From JANNHP01 sp031404455 (GTDB taxonomy: Bacteria; Planctomycetota; JAJSAM01; JAJVHW01), in the NCBI GenBank assembly GCA_031404455.1, contig JANNHP010000462.1, forward strand, positions 1 to 7,899: a DNA stretch of 7,899 nucleotides. Reading direction: 5' to 3'. Made by a program: the position numbers and the translations under genes. The stretch's first letter is position 1. The number at the start of each line of letters is the position of its first letter. The notes below the pieces were generated by a model, which saw nothing but the letters and a program-made list of their open reading frames with translations, was not told the origin of the DNA and did not search any database. This document shows, piece after piece, positions 1 through 6,418 of the stretch.

Positions 1-278
1 ACGGGGCGGCCCGTGAAGTCGTCTTCGACCCTGCCGCGAACGCGAACGGTCGAGTCGACGAGCGCCGACTTCGTCGCGGCCGGTGTCCCGATCGGCCCGA
101 CGACGTCCCGGAGCCAGACGGAGTCGTCGACCGCATCGCCGGATCCGGAGACCACGCCGACGCACCCGCCTACTAGACAGCAGACCGCGCACGCGACGGC
201 GAGGAGCACCGAACACTGGGCACGGCCGGCCGATTGGCGCTTCGCAGATTCGCTGACGCTTCTCGGCCTCACTGTCAC
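1..278 (-). CDS. Probable lipoprotein, N-terminal part, third gene of the oxidoreductase operon
   Basis: The frame opens with GTG at 278-276, which overlaps the TGA stop of the FdhA-type gene by four bases (GTGA). It stays open for 92 codons to the window start, so the C-terminus is missing. The N-terminus is basic (R4, R6, K13, R14, R19). A hydrophobic stretch follows at about residues 23-37 and ends in a lipobox-like LVGGC with Cys39, so the product is probably exported and lipidated or membrane-anchored. After the Cys the protein is Gly/Ser/Asp-rich and then runs into VDSTVRVRGRVEDD, possibly the start of a beta-rich domain. Third codon positions are mostly G or C, as in the neighbouring genes. 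I do not recognise the family. A later GTG at Val24 could be the start, but it would leave no basic n-region. The overlap suggests translation coupled to the FdhA gene. A perfect hairpin abuts the start codon. Confidence 0.6.
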   Translation of the reverse strand, partial: MTVRPRSVSESAKRQSAGRAQCSVLLAVACAVCCLVGGCVGVVSGSGDAVDDSVWLRDVVGPIGTPAATKSALVDSTVRVRGRVEDDFTGRP

Positions 279-3121
279 GTCCGCGTGGAGCCCGCCGCCT
301 CGGCGGGCTCCACGCGGACGGCGCAGTACTTGAACTCCGGGATCTTCCCCTTCGGGTCGAGCGCGTCGTTCGTGAGGAGGTTCGCCGAGGCCTCGCGGAA
401 GCAGAACGGGATGAACACGCCGCCGATCTGCATCTTGCGGCTCGCGCGGGCCTTCACGCGGATCGAGTTGCGGCGGGTCGAGAGGCGCACCATGGAGTCA
501 TGGGCGATGCCGAGGCGCGCGAGGTCGTCGGGATGGAGTTCGCAGAAGGCCTCGGGCTCGATCGCGTCGAGGACCTTCGCGCGGCGCGTCATCGAACCGG
601 TGTGCCAGTGCTGGAGCACGCGGCCGGTGTTGAGGATGAGCGGGTAGTCGGCGTCCGGCAGTTCCGCGGCGGGCAGCACCTCGGCGGGCGAGAACTTCGC
701 GCGCCCGGACTTCGTCGGGAAACCGTCGCCGAAGAGGACGACCGTTCCCTCGCTGTTCTCGGGATCGGGGCACGGCCAGAGCTTCCCCGCGCCTCCGAGA
801 TGGCGGTAGCGCAGGCCCGTGTAGCTCGCGGTCAGTTCCGCGAACTCGACGAACACCTCCTCGATGTCGGCGTACTCCTGCGGGTAGCCCATCCGCGTCA
901 TCACGTCGCAGAGGATCTCCCAGTCGAGGCGCGCGTCGCCGGGCGGCTTCAGCGCCGTGCGGCCGAGTTGCACGCGGCGGTCGGTGTTCGTGTAGGTGCC
1001 GACCTTCTCGAAGTAGCTCGATGCGGGCAGCACGACGTCGGCGACCTCGGCCGTCTCGGTGAGGAAGATGTCCTGCACGACGAGGAAGTCGAGTCCGCAG
1101 AAAGCGTCGCGGACGCGCTCCACGTTCGGGTCCGAGAGGAACGGGTTCTCGCCCATGACGTACATGCCGCGGATGTCGCCCTTCTCGATGCCGTGCGAGA
1201 TCTCGACGACCGTCTTGCCGCGGTTCGGGTCGAGCTGGACCCCCCACGCCTTCTGGTACTTCTCGCGGTTCGCCGGGTCGTCCACGGGCGCGTAGTCCGG
1301 GAACATCATGGGGATGAGCCCCGCGTCGGATGCGCCCTGCACGTTGTTCTGGCCGCGGAGAGGGTGGAGTCCGGTGCCCGGACGTCCGCAGTTGCCGGTG
1401 AGGAGGCAGAGCGAGATGAGGCTCCGCGCGTTGTCCGTGCCGTGGACGTGCTGCGAGATGCCCATGCCCCAGAACACCAGCATCGCCTTCGCGTTGCCGA
1501 TCGTGCGCGCGATGCTCCGGATGCGCTCGGGCTCGATGCCGCAGAACTTCGACGCGACCTCGGGCGGGTAGCGCTTCACCACGTCGCGGAGCGCCTCGAA
1601 GTTCTCCGTGAACTTCGCGAGGTACGCGCGGTCCTCGAGGCCCTCCTCGAGGATCACGTGCATGAGGCCGTTGTAGAAGCTGACGTCCGAGCCGGGCTCG
1701 ATCTGCACGTACTCGTAGGCGTGGTCGGCGATGTCGGGGCGGCGCACGTCCACGACGATGAGCTTCGTCCCCTTCTTCGCGGCCTCCTTGAAGAAGCTCG
1801 CGGCGACGGGATGATTCGACGTCGTGTTCGTGCCGGTCAGGAGCGCGACGTCGCTGTTCTCGATGTCGCGGTAGATCGTCGTCACCGCGCCCGAGCCGAT
1901 GCACTCGAGGAGCGCCGCGACGCTCGAGGCGTGGCAGAGTCGCGTGCAGTGGTCCACGTTGTTCGTGCCGAAGGCGGCGCGCACCATCTTCTGGAAGAGG
2001 TACGCCTCCTCGTTGCTGCACTTGGCGCTTCCGAACCCGGCGAGGGCGCCCGAGCCGCGCGTGTCGCGGATCTCGCGCAGTCGCCGCGCCACGAGATCGA
2101 GCGCCTCGTCCCACGTCGCTTCGCGGAAGTGCTCCAGCGACTTCGCGTAGTCGTAGTAGAGCTCCTTGTGTCGCGTGCCGTCGTCGCCGCGCAGCATGTC
2201 GTTCGAGAGCGGCCACTTCGGATACGACGACTCCTTGCGGATGAGCGGCTTCGTCAGCCGGTGCGGGTGCGTCGCGTAGTCGAAGCCGTAGCGGCCCTTC
2301 ACGCAGAGACGGCCGTCGTTGCCCGACGGCTCGCGGCCCTCGGACATGACGACGCGGTTCGCGGCCTCGTCGACGCGGAGGTTGACGGCGCAGCCCACGC
2401 CGCAGTACGGGCACACGGACTCGACGGTCTTCAGCAGGTTGCGAGGACGCAGCGGGAGCGTGATCTTCTTGTGGACGAGCGCCCCGGTCGGGCACGCGGC
2501 CGCGCACTCGCCGCACTCGACGCACGTGGAGGCGCCCATGGCATTGTCGAGGTCGAAGCTGATCTTCGTCTCGTAGCCCTTGCCGCTCCGTCCGATGACG
2601 TCGTTCGACTGGACGTCGTCGCACGCGCGGATGCAGCGGTCGCAGAGGATGCAGGCTTGGTGGTCCACGGCGATGACGTGCGACGAGTCGTCGGTCGCCC
2701 GCGAGTTGCCGCGCGACCAGCGCTCCGGCTTCGCGTCGAACTTGCGCGACAGCGCGAAGAGGGCGTCGTCGCCGAGCGCCTCCTCGCGCACGCTCTTGGG
2801 CCGCTGGTCCGCCATGAGCAGTTCCGTCAGCACCTTGCGGTTGCGCACCACGGTCGGCGACGAGGTCTTGACCTTCATCCCGTTCTCGCAGGGCCGCACA
2901 CACGAGGCCTGCAGCGTCCGCGCGCCCTCGACCTCGACCACGCACATGCGGCAGACGCCGACGGGCGTGAGACGCTGGTCGTGGCAGAGAACGGGGATCT
3001 CGATCCCGAGCGTCCTCGACGCGTCCCACACGCTCGTGCCCTCGGGAACCGAGATCGTTCGGCCGTCGATCGTGAGCGTGACGGTCTTCACGCTCGTCAC
3101 GGGCTCGATCGTCGCTGTCAT
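275..3121 (-). CDS. fdhA: Formate dehydrogenase alpha-type molybdo/tungsto-bisPGD oxidoreductase, Cys form
   Basis: A 948-residue protein of the FdhA/FdhF family, which oxidises formate or reduces CO2 at a Mo- or W-bis-pyranopterin site. Domains in order: a plant-type 2Fe-2S domain with C46, C57, C60 and C74; a two-cluster ferredoxin with CxxCxxCxxxC at 157-167 and CxxCxxCxxxC at 200-210; a catalytic-domain 4Fe-4S site with C237, C240, C244 and C273, followed by Lys275; then the pterin domains and a C-terminal cofactor-binding domain ending in FKYCAVRVE plus a short hairpin-encoded tail. VDHCTRLCHASS at 389-400 aligns with the Sec140 segment of E. coli FdhF and has Cys396 in place of Sec. No Cys lies between 78 and 157, so the His/Cys cluster of NuoG-like relatives is absent. 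The ATG is set by AGGAG at 3129-3133 seven bases upstream and by the ATGA overlap with the AOR stop. There is no twin-arginine signal, so it is probably cytoplasmic. A related oxidoreductase with another substrate is possible. Confidence 0.93.
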   Translation of the reverse strand: MTATIEPVTSVKTVTLTIDGRTISVPEGTSVWDASRTLGIEIPVLCHDQRLTPVGVCRMCVVEVEGARTLQASCVRPCENGMKVKTSSPTVVRNRKVLTELLMADQRPKSVREEALGDDALFALSRKFDAKPERWSRGNSRATDDSSHVIAVDHQACILCDRCIRACDDVQSNDVIGRSGKGYETKISFDLDNAMGASTCVECGECAAACPTGALVHKKITLPLRPRNLLKTVESVCPYCGVGCAVNLRVDEAANRVVMSEGREPSGNDGRLCVKGRYGFDYATHPHRLTKPLIRKESSYPKWPLSNDMLRGDDGTRHKELYYDYAKSLEHFREATWDEALDLVARRLREIRDTRGSGALAGFGSAKCSNEEAYLFQKMVRAAFGTNNVDHCTRLCHASSVAALLECIGSGAVTTIYRDIENSDVALLTGTNTTSNHPVAASFFKEAAKKGTKLIVVDVRRPDIADHAYEYVQIEPGSDVSFYNGLMHVILEEGLEDRAYLAKFTENFEALRDVVKRYPPEVASKFCGIEPERIRSIARTIGNAKAMLVFWGMGISQHVHGTDNARSLISLCLLTGNCGRPGTGLHPLRGQNNVQGASDAGLIPMMFPDYAPVDDPANREKYQKAWGVQLDPNRGKTVVEISHGIEKGDIRGMYVMGENPFLSDPNVERVRDAFCGLDFLVVQDIFLTETAEVADVVLPASSYFEKVGTYTNTDRRVQLGRTALKPPGDARLDWEILCDVMTRMGYPQEYADIEEVFVEFAELTASYTGLRYRHLGGAGKLWPCPDPENSEGTVVLFGDGFPTKSGRAKFSPAEVLPAAELPDADYPLILNTGRVLQHWHTGSMTRRAKVLDAIEPEAFCELHPDDLARLGIAHDSMVRLSTRRNSIRVKARASRKMQIGGVFIPFCFREASANLLTNDALDPKGKIPEFKYCAVRVEPAEAAGSTRT
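279..319 (-). repeat. Perfect 19-bp hairpin with 3-base loop at the 3' end of the FdhA-type gene
   Basis: Bases 279-297 and 301-319 are exact reverse complements, separated by CCT (AGG in the minus-strand transcript). The hairpin encodes the last residues of the FdhA-type protein (around VEPAEAAGSTR). It ends one base before the GTG of the next gene, and the FdhA stop codon lies just beyond it. No T-tract follows on the minus strand, so it is not a textbook intrinsic terminator. It could instead act as an mRNA stabiliser, a partial terminator or an attenuator of the downstream gene. Confidence 0.85.
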
Positions 3122-4926
3122 GCGGACACTCCTGTCGGAACCAGGTCGTCGAGCCCGAGCGCGCGGATCCGCGCGGCGGGCACGTCGCCGCCGTCCGTCC
3201 AGCCCTGGGCTCGGTAGTAGTCGACGATCATACGATCGAGCTCGTCCCGAGAGAGACGGAACCTCTCGCCGGCGCCCCCGAGAGGCTCGTCGAGGAAGCG
3301 GTCGGGGAGCGTGTCCTCGGCCCGCGTCCAGCCCTCGCGGACGTTGAAGAGCTTCTTCGCCGTGACGATGCGCTCGCCGATCAGGTGGAGTTCGGCGGCC
3401 GTGACGTTCCAGCCGGTCACCGCCGACAGCATGTCGGCGCCCTCGGCGAGGAGGTCCCCGAACGCTCCGCGCAGGAACTTGCAGACGATGAGGCTGTCGA
3501 GGACGGCGGACCGCACTTCCGACTCGGCCGCGGCAGGGCCCTTCGTCGGACCGGCGTCGAGGCGGTCCGCGCCGGGACGGAAGTCCTCCTCGTACGCGCC
3601 GCTCCGGTTGTGGTCCGCGCCGCGCGACGAAACCGCGAGCCCGAGCGCCATCGCCTTCAGCGCGCGCGGTTCGTAGCCCGGCATCTCGAGCCCTTTCACG
3701 TGGGCGGCGATGCGAGGCGCGTCGCCGCCGATGCGCTCCGCCGCGGCGCGAGACCCGTCCGCGAGGAGCGCCCCGAGGCCGCGGCGCGCGGCGATGTCGT
3801 CGAGCAGGCGCAGGAGACCCGCCGCATCGCCGAACCGCGGCGCGCCATCGAGCCAACCGCGCTCGCCGCACTCCATCGCGAACGCGATCGTGCCGCCGGC
3901 GGAAATGACGTCGAGGCCGAGTTCGTCGCACTTCGACGACGCCGCGAGCACCGCCTCTCGGTCTGCGATCCCGCACAACGGCCCGAGCGCAAACAGTCCC
4001 TCATACTCCAAACGGACGGGCCTCCCGTCCGTTTGTGTGAAGACGTGCTCGCAGCCGATCGTGCACGACGCGCAGAACTTCCGCACCGTCGGCAGTGCGT
4101 GCATCGCCTCGCCCGAGATGCGCTCCGCGCCCTCGAAGCTCCCCGCCTGGAAGTTGCGCGTGGGCAGCGCCGAGAGCCGGTTGAAGACGAGGAGGTTCGC
4201 GACGGTGCCGAGGTCGCGGTACTTCGCCGTCCCGGGACCGAGCGAACGCGCGGAGAGATCCTTCGCGAGTGCCATGACGCGGTCCGGATCGGCGACCCTG
4301 ACGCCGCGGGTCCCGCGCACCGCGATGCCCTTCAGCTTCTTCGATCCGAAGACCGCGCCGAGACCGCCGCGCCCCGCGTGGCGGTTGTCGCCCGACGCGG
4401 TCGCGAACCGCACGAGGCGCTCCCCCGCCGGGCCGATGCCGAAGAAGCGGAACGCGTCGCCGAGGCGTTCGCGCACGCGCGTCTCGGCGTCCGCGGACGA
4501 GAGACCGACGAGTTCCGCCGCGCTCTCGACCCGGGCGTCGCCGTCGTCGATGACGAGCAGCGACCACTCGGCGCACGCCCCGACGACGACGAGGGCGTCC
4601 ATCCCCGCGCGCTTCAGTTCGATGGCGAACCGGTCGGAGGCGAGCGCGTCGCAGATGCGGTTCGTCAGCGGCGACTTGGCGACGACGGCGAACTTCGCGC
4701 TCGTCGTCAGCGGCGTGCCGACGAGCGGGGAGAGCGCAATGACGAGCGCCGCCTCGGGCGCGAACGGGTCGACCCCGGCCGGCGACTCGCGGGAGACGAG
4801 CCATGTGCCGAGCCCCGAGCCGCCCACGAACCGGCGCAGGACCTCGTCCGCGAGCGGCCTGAACGCGAACCGCGCCGAGCCGAGGTCGGTGTGGAGGAAG
4901 CGCCCGAGGTAGCCGCCGGGTGGCAC
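3118..4926 (-). CDS. aor: Aldehyde:ferredoxin oxidoreductase family protein
   Basis: 602 residues, close to the usual length of about 600 for tungsten-dependent AOR enzymes, which interconvert aldehydes and carboxylic acids using ferredoxin or a similar carrier. The N-terminal fold opens with GGYLGRFLHTDL and continues with FVGGSGLG at 33-40. SGDNRHAGRGGLGAVFGSKK at 178-197 is the pterin-binding core typical of the family. The 4Fe-4S ligands are C285, C288 and C292 (CxxCxxxC) plus C482 in DSLIVC, matching by spacing C288/C291/C295/C494 of the Pyrococcus enzyme. Pterin motif DELGLD is at 334-339. E309 and H439 (in RGADHNRS) sit where the catalytic Glu and His are expected. The start is GTG, fixed by a TAG stop four codons upstream and by the family N-terminus. 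No Shine-Dalgarno sequence is visible before it. The stop overlaps the FdhA start by four bases, so the two are probably one transcript. The substrate cannot be told from sequence. Confidence 0.93.
   Translation of the reverse strand: MPPGGYLGRFLHTDLGSARFAFRPLADEVLRRFVGGSGLGTWLVSRESPAGVDPFAPEAALVIALSPLVGTPLTTSAKFAVVAKSPLTNRICDALASDRFAIELKRAGMDALVVVGACAEWSLLVIDDGDARVESAAELVGLSSADAETRVRERLGDAFRFFGIGPAGERLVRFATASGDNRHAGRGGLGAVFGSKKLKGIAVRGTRGVRVADPDRVMALAKDLSARSLGPGTAKYRDLGTVANLLVFNRLSALPTRNFQAGSFEGAERISGEAMHALPTVRKFCASCTIGCEHVFTQTDGRPVRLEYEGLFALGPLCGIADREAVLAASSKCDELGLDVISAGGTIAFAMECGERGWLDGAPRFGDAAGLLRLLDDIAARRGLGALLADGSRAAAERIGGDAPRIAAHVKGLEMPGYEPRALKAMALGLAVSSRGADHNRSGAYEEDFRPGADRLDAGPTKGPAAAESEVRSAVLDSLIVCKFLRGAFGDLLAEGADMLSAVTGWNVTAAELHLIGERIVTAKKLFNVREGWTRAEDTLPDRFLDEPLGGAGERFRLSRDELDRMIVDYYRAQGWTDGGDVPAARIRALGLDDLVPTGVSA
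3129..3133 (-). promoter_or_regulatory. Ribosome binding site AGGAG of the FdhA-type gene
   Basis: AGGAG on the minus strand lies inside the last codons of the AOR gene, seven bases before the ATG at 3121. Together with the ATGA overlap it fixes the FdhA start at 3121. The open frame runs on upstream, but that extension is an antiparallel shadow inside AOR. Confidence 0.75.
4009..4035 (-). repeat. Perfect 12-bp hairpin inside the AOR gene
   Basis: CAAACGGACGGG at 4009-4020 is the exact reverse complement of 4024-4035, with the same CCT spacer as the hairpin at 279-319. It encodes the segment QTDGRPVRL just after the CxxCxxxC motif. The protein reads normally through it, so it is not an obvious insertion. 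Confidence 0.8.
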
Positions 4927-5289
4927 GGACGGAGACTACTGGGTGAGGAGCGGCGCGCGCAGCGCGCGTCGACGAACGGGCGTGGTCCGGACGAAGGAAG
5001 GAGCCCGACTCGCCAGAGGCGAGTTGGGCAATGCCCCGGGTCCGGTAACGACTTCGAGCAGGGTGAGGAGCGGCGCCTGCGGCGCCTCGACGAACGGGCA
5101 CGGTCCGGACGGAGGACGGGTCGTGACTCGCCAGTGGCGTGTCTCGAAGTGCCCAGGAGCGCCTCGCTCGACGGGTCCCCTGCCGAAGTCGTCCGGACGA
5201 GGAGAGGACCGACATACGGTGCCATCAGGAGCGAGTCGTCCGGCAGGCGAAGCATCGGAGTGGCACCGACGGCGGACCCGACGACTCGT
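4927..5289. other. Gene-free region between the AOR operon and the mobile element
   Basis: About 360 bases with no convincing gene. The frames that are open here lack family signatures and read through tandem repeats. The region must hold the promoter of the leftward AOR operon, but I could not place -35/-10 boxes in this GC-rich sequence. It is occupied by three repeat units (4941-5210) and a pair of interlocking inverted repeats (5217-5294). Confidence 0.7.
4941..5210. repeat. Tandem REP-like repeat, two clear copies and one degenerate copy
   Basis: Copy A begins at 4941 and copy B at 5061, 120 bases apart, both with GGGTGAGGAGC. Each then has a short palindrome, TCGACGAACGGGC, a TCCGGA-centred palindrome with GGACG, and a second hairpin around GACTCGCC. 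First hairpin: CGCGCG/CGCGCG at 4954-4968 in A, GGCGCC/GGCGCC at 5072-5086 in B. A weaker copy C at about 5155-5210 has GAGCG-CCT-CGCTC (5157-5169), then TCGACGGG and GTCCGGAC. Second hairpin: 5003-5014/5018-5029 in A (12 bp, one G-T pair), 5125-5132/5136-5143 in B (8 bp, one mismatch). Stem sequence varies while pairing and flanks are kept, as in REP/BIME-type elements. Confidence 0.7.
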
Positions 5290-5294
5290 TCCTG
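5217..5294. repeat. Two interlocking inverted repeats
   Basis: CAGGAGCGAGTCGTC at 5226-5240 pairs with 5280-5294 over 15 bp, with a single G-T position. CGGTGCCA at 5217-5224 pairs perfectly with TGGCACCG at 5261-5268. The arms occur in the order A, B, A', B', so the two stems are either alternatives or form a pseudoknot-like fold. The last base of the longer repeat falls inside the first codons of recognisable methyltransferase homology. Confidence 0.6.
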
Positions 5295-5628
5295 GAACCG
5301 TGTATCGTTCCGCGGCTCGCGCGACCAGAGCACGGTTTGGACGGCGGCGAGTCCGAAGATGTTGATGAACCCCGGCGGAAACGCCGAGGAGCGGATCGAC
5401 CATCCCTGTCAGAAACCGGCGTCGCTGTACGTCCGCCCTATCGAGAACCACCTCGAGCAGGGCGACTGCTTCTACGAACCGTTCGCGGGCAGCGGCACGG
5501 GCATCATCGCGGCCGAGCAGACGGGACGCCGCTGCCTCGCGGTCGAGATGGACCCGAAGTACTGCGACGTGATCGTCGCGCGCTTCGAGAAGTTCAGCGG
5601 CCAGAAGGCCGAGCGGGTGGGAGCGTGA
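5290..5628 (+). pseudogene. C-terminal remnant of a phage-type N6-adenine/N4-cytosine DNA methyltransferase
   Basis: About 112 residues recognisable as the end of a beta-order DNA modification methylase. RDQSTVW lies at remnant residues 11-17, HPCQKP (motif X region) at 38-43, and EPFAGSGTG (S-adenosylmethionine motif I, FxGxG) at 63-71. VEMDPKYCDVIVARFEKFSG closes the fold. The catalytic (D/N/S)PP(Y/F) motif and the target-recognition half, which should precede it, are missing. Upstream the same frame stays open by chance but reads into repeats and then antisense to AOR. Homology starts abruptly around SWNRVSFRGS at about 5290, where an inverted repeat ends. The remnant cannot methylate DNA alone. 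An in-frame ATG at 5359 has no ribosome binding site, so expression is doubtful. The ending TGA at 5626-5628 is followed by a convergent HNH gene 29 bases away. Confidence 0.8.
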
Positions 5629-5657
5629 TGCGGTTCGCGACCCACCACGTCACGTCG

Positions 5658-6332
5658 TCAGATGCGCGCGCCCTTCGAGGCGTTGCAGTGCTGGCAGAGG
5701 AGTTGGAGGTTGCGGACCGTCGTCGCGCCACCCCGAGCGACCGGGATGATGTGGTCGAACTCCAGATTCTCCTTCGTCGCGCACTCGACGCACTGACCCT
5801 CGTCGCGACGCCAAACCTGGGAACGTACTGCTTCCGGAATCGGCGATCGAGTGGTGCGCTCGAACGGGAGTGGGGCGGGCACCGTGTCCAGCTCGACGTG
5901 CGGGTACACGCCGTGAGCTCTCTGGAATGCCGCCCACCGGTCCTCCGAGATCCCGTCAGGGCGGCAATCGATGCGCCGCCCAGTGACACGTTCGTACTGC
6001 GCCACGAGTGCAACAAACTCCCGCCATCGCTCGCCGACATCCGCGGACTCGGCCGTCGTTGCAGGCGCCCGCGACCTCTGGTTGCAGTGTGCGCAGACGC
6101 ATTGCGCCGATCGGCCGTTGGGGCTCACGTCGATCACGCGCATGCGGAACTCATGGCACGTCATGCACGGCTGGACCATGAACCGCTCGCGAACGAGGGC
6201 CGTCAGCTCCACCACACGTGCAGCGATCTGTGCCTCGAGCGCAGACCGGCGGCGCCAGTGGCGCACAATCAAGGCGATTGGCACCGCGATGGTTGCGACC
6301 AAGAGCGAAGGGCAGAGAACGCCGTAGTCCAT
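5658..6332 (-). CDS. Membrane-anchored zinc-finger HNH endonuclease
   Basis: 224 residues. A single hydrophobic segment at about 4-23 (VLCPSLLVATIAVPIALIV) is followed by RHWRRRS, which predicts a membrane anchor with the rest in the cytoplasm. A putative zinc site is formed by PCMTCH (C56, C59) and CVCAHC (C80, C83). Residues about 100-160 are of unknown type. The C-terminal HNH nuclease domain (about 165-224) has C181 and C184, the catalytic pair D193-H194 in FDHIIPVARGG, N208, and C213/C216-N217 in CQHCNASKG. It would cut DNA with a metal ion in a bba-metal fold. I chose ATG at 6332 because it lies directly before the hydrophobic segment. AGGAG lies 13 bases upstream, a long spacing; an in-frame ATG at 6377 would add 15 Arg/Pro-rich residues. 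The gene converges with the methylase remnant and diverges from the DUF4406 gene. Third codon positions look less GC-rich than in the AOR and FdhA genes, which suggests recent transfer. Confidence 0.85.
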   Translation of the reverse strand: MDYGVLCPSLLVATIAVPIALIVRHWRRRSALEAQIAARVVELTALVRERFMVQPCMTCHEFRMRVIDVSPNGRSAQCVCAHCNQRSRAPATTAESADVGERWREFVALVAQYERVTGRRIDCRPDGISEDRWAAFQRAHGVYPHVELDTVPAPLPFERTTRSPIPEAVRSQVWRRDEGQCVECATKENLEFDHIIPVARGGATTVRNLQLLCQHCNASKGARI

Positions 6333-6418
6333 CGTCGTTTCCGGTCTCCTAGGTGGACTGATCGGCACCCGGCGCATCGGAACAAGAGGCCGCGACCGAA
6401 GCAACGAGGGAACGCCAC

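Noticed and set aside
279..319. Classical intrinsic terminator
   Set aside because: The stem is strong, but no T-tract follows on the minus strand and a coupled gene starts directly after it.
13..333. Small plus-strand open frame at the window start
   Set aside because: Low-complexity Thr/Ser/Arg composition. The opposite strand carries a coupled start and a lipoprotein-like sequence with better codon pattern.
500..3217. Very long plus-strand open frame (about 900 codons) antisense to the FdhA gene
   Set aside because: The translation is Arg/Ala/Val/Glu-rich with no domain pattern, while the minus strand gives a full FdhA-type protein. It is a high-GC shadow.
3122..3976. N-terminal extension of the FdhA frame upstream of 3121
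   Set aside because: The extension is Arg-rich, lies antiparallel in another frame of the AOR gene and lacks motifs. The ATG at 3121 has a good ribosome binding site and an ATGA overlap.
4941..5210. CRISPR array
   Set aside because: Only two or three diverged units of about 120 bases with internal palindromes. There are no short identical repeats with unique spacers and no cas genes.
3385..5289. Long plus-strand frame running into the methylase remnant
   Set aside because: Only the last 112 codons resemble a protein family. The rest is antisense to AOR or reads through the repeats, so the fusion is chance.
4936..5451. Minus-strand open frame across the intergenic repeats
   Set aside because: The translated repeats (such as APLLT) only mirror the DNA repeat. 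There is no ribosome binding site and no family.
5628..5900. Possible plus-strand gene starting at the TGATG after the methylase remnant
   Set aside because: The frame is antisense to the HNH domain with no recognisable protein. At most a few leftover codons of the former downstream gene remain.
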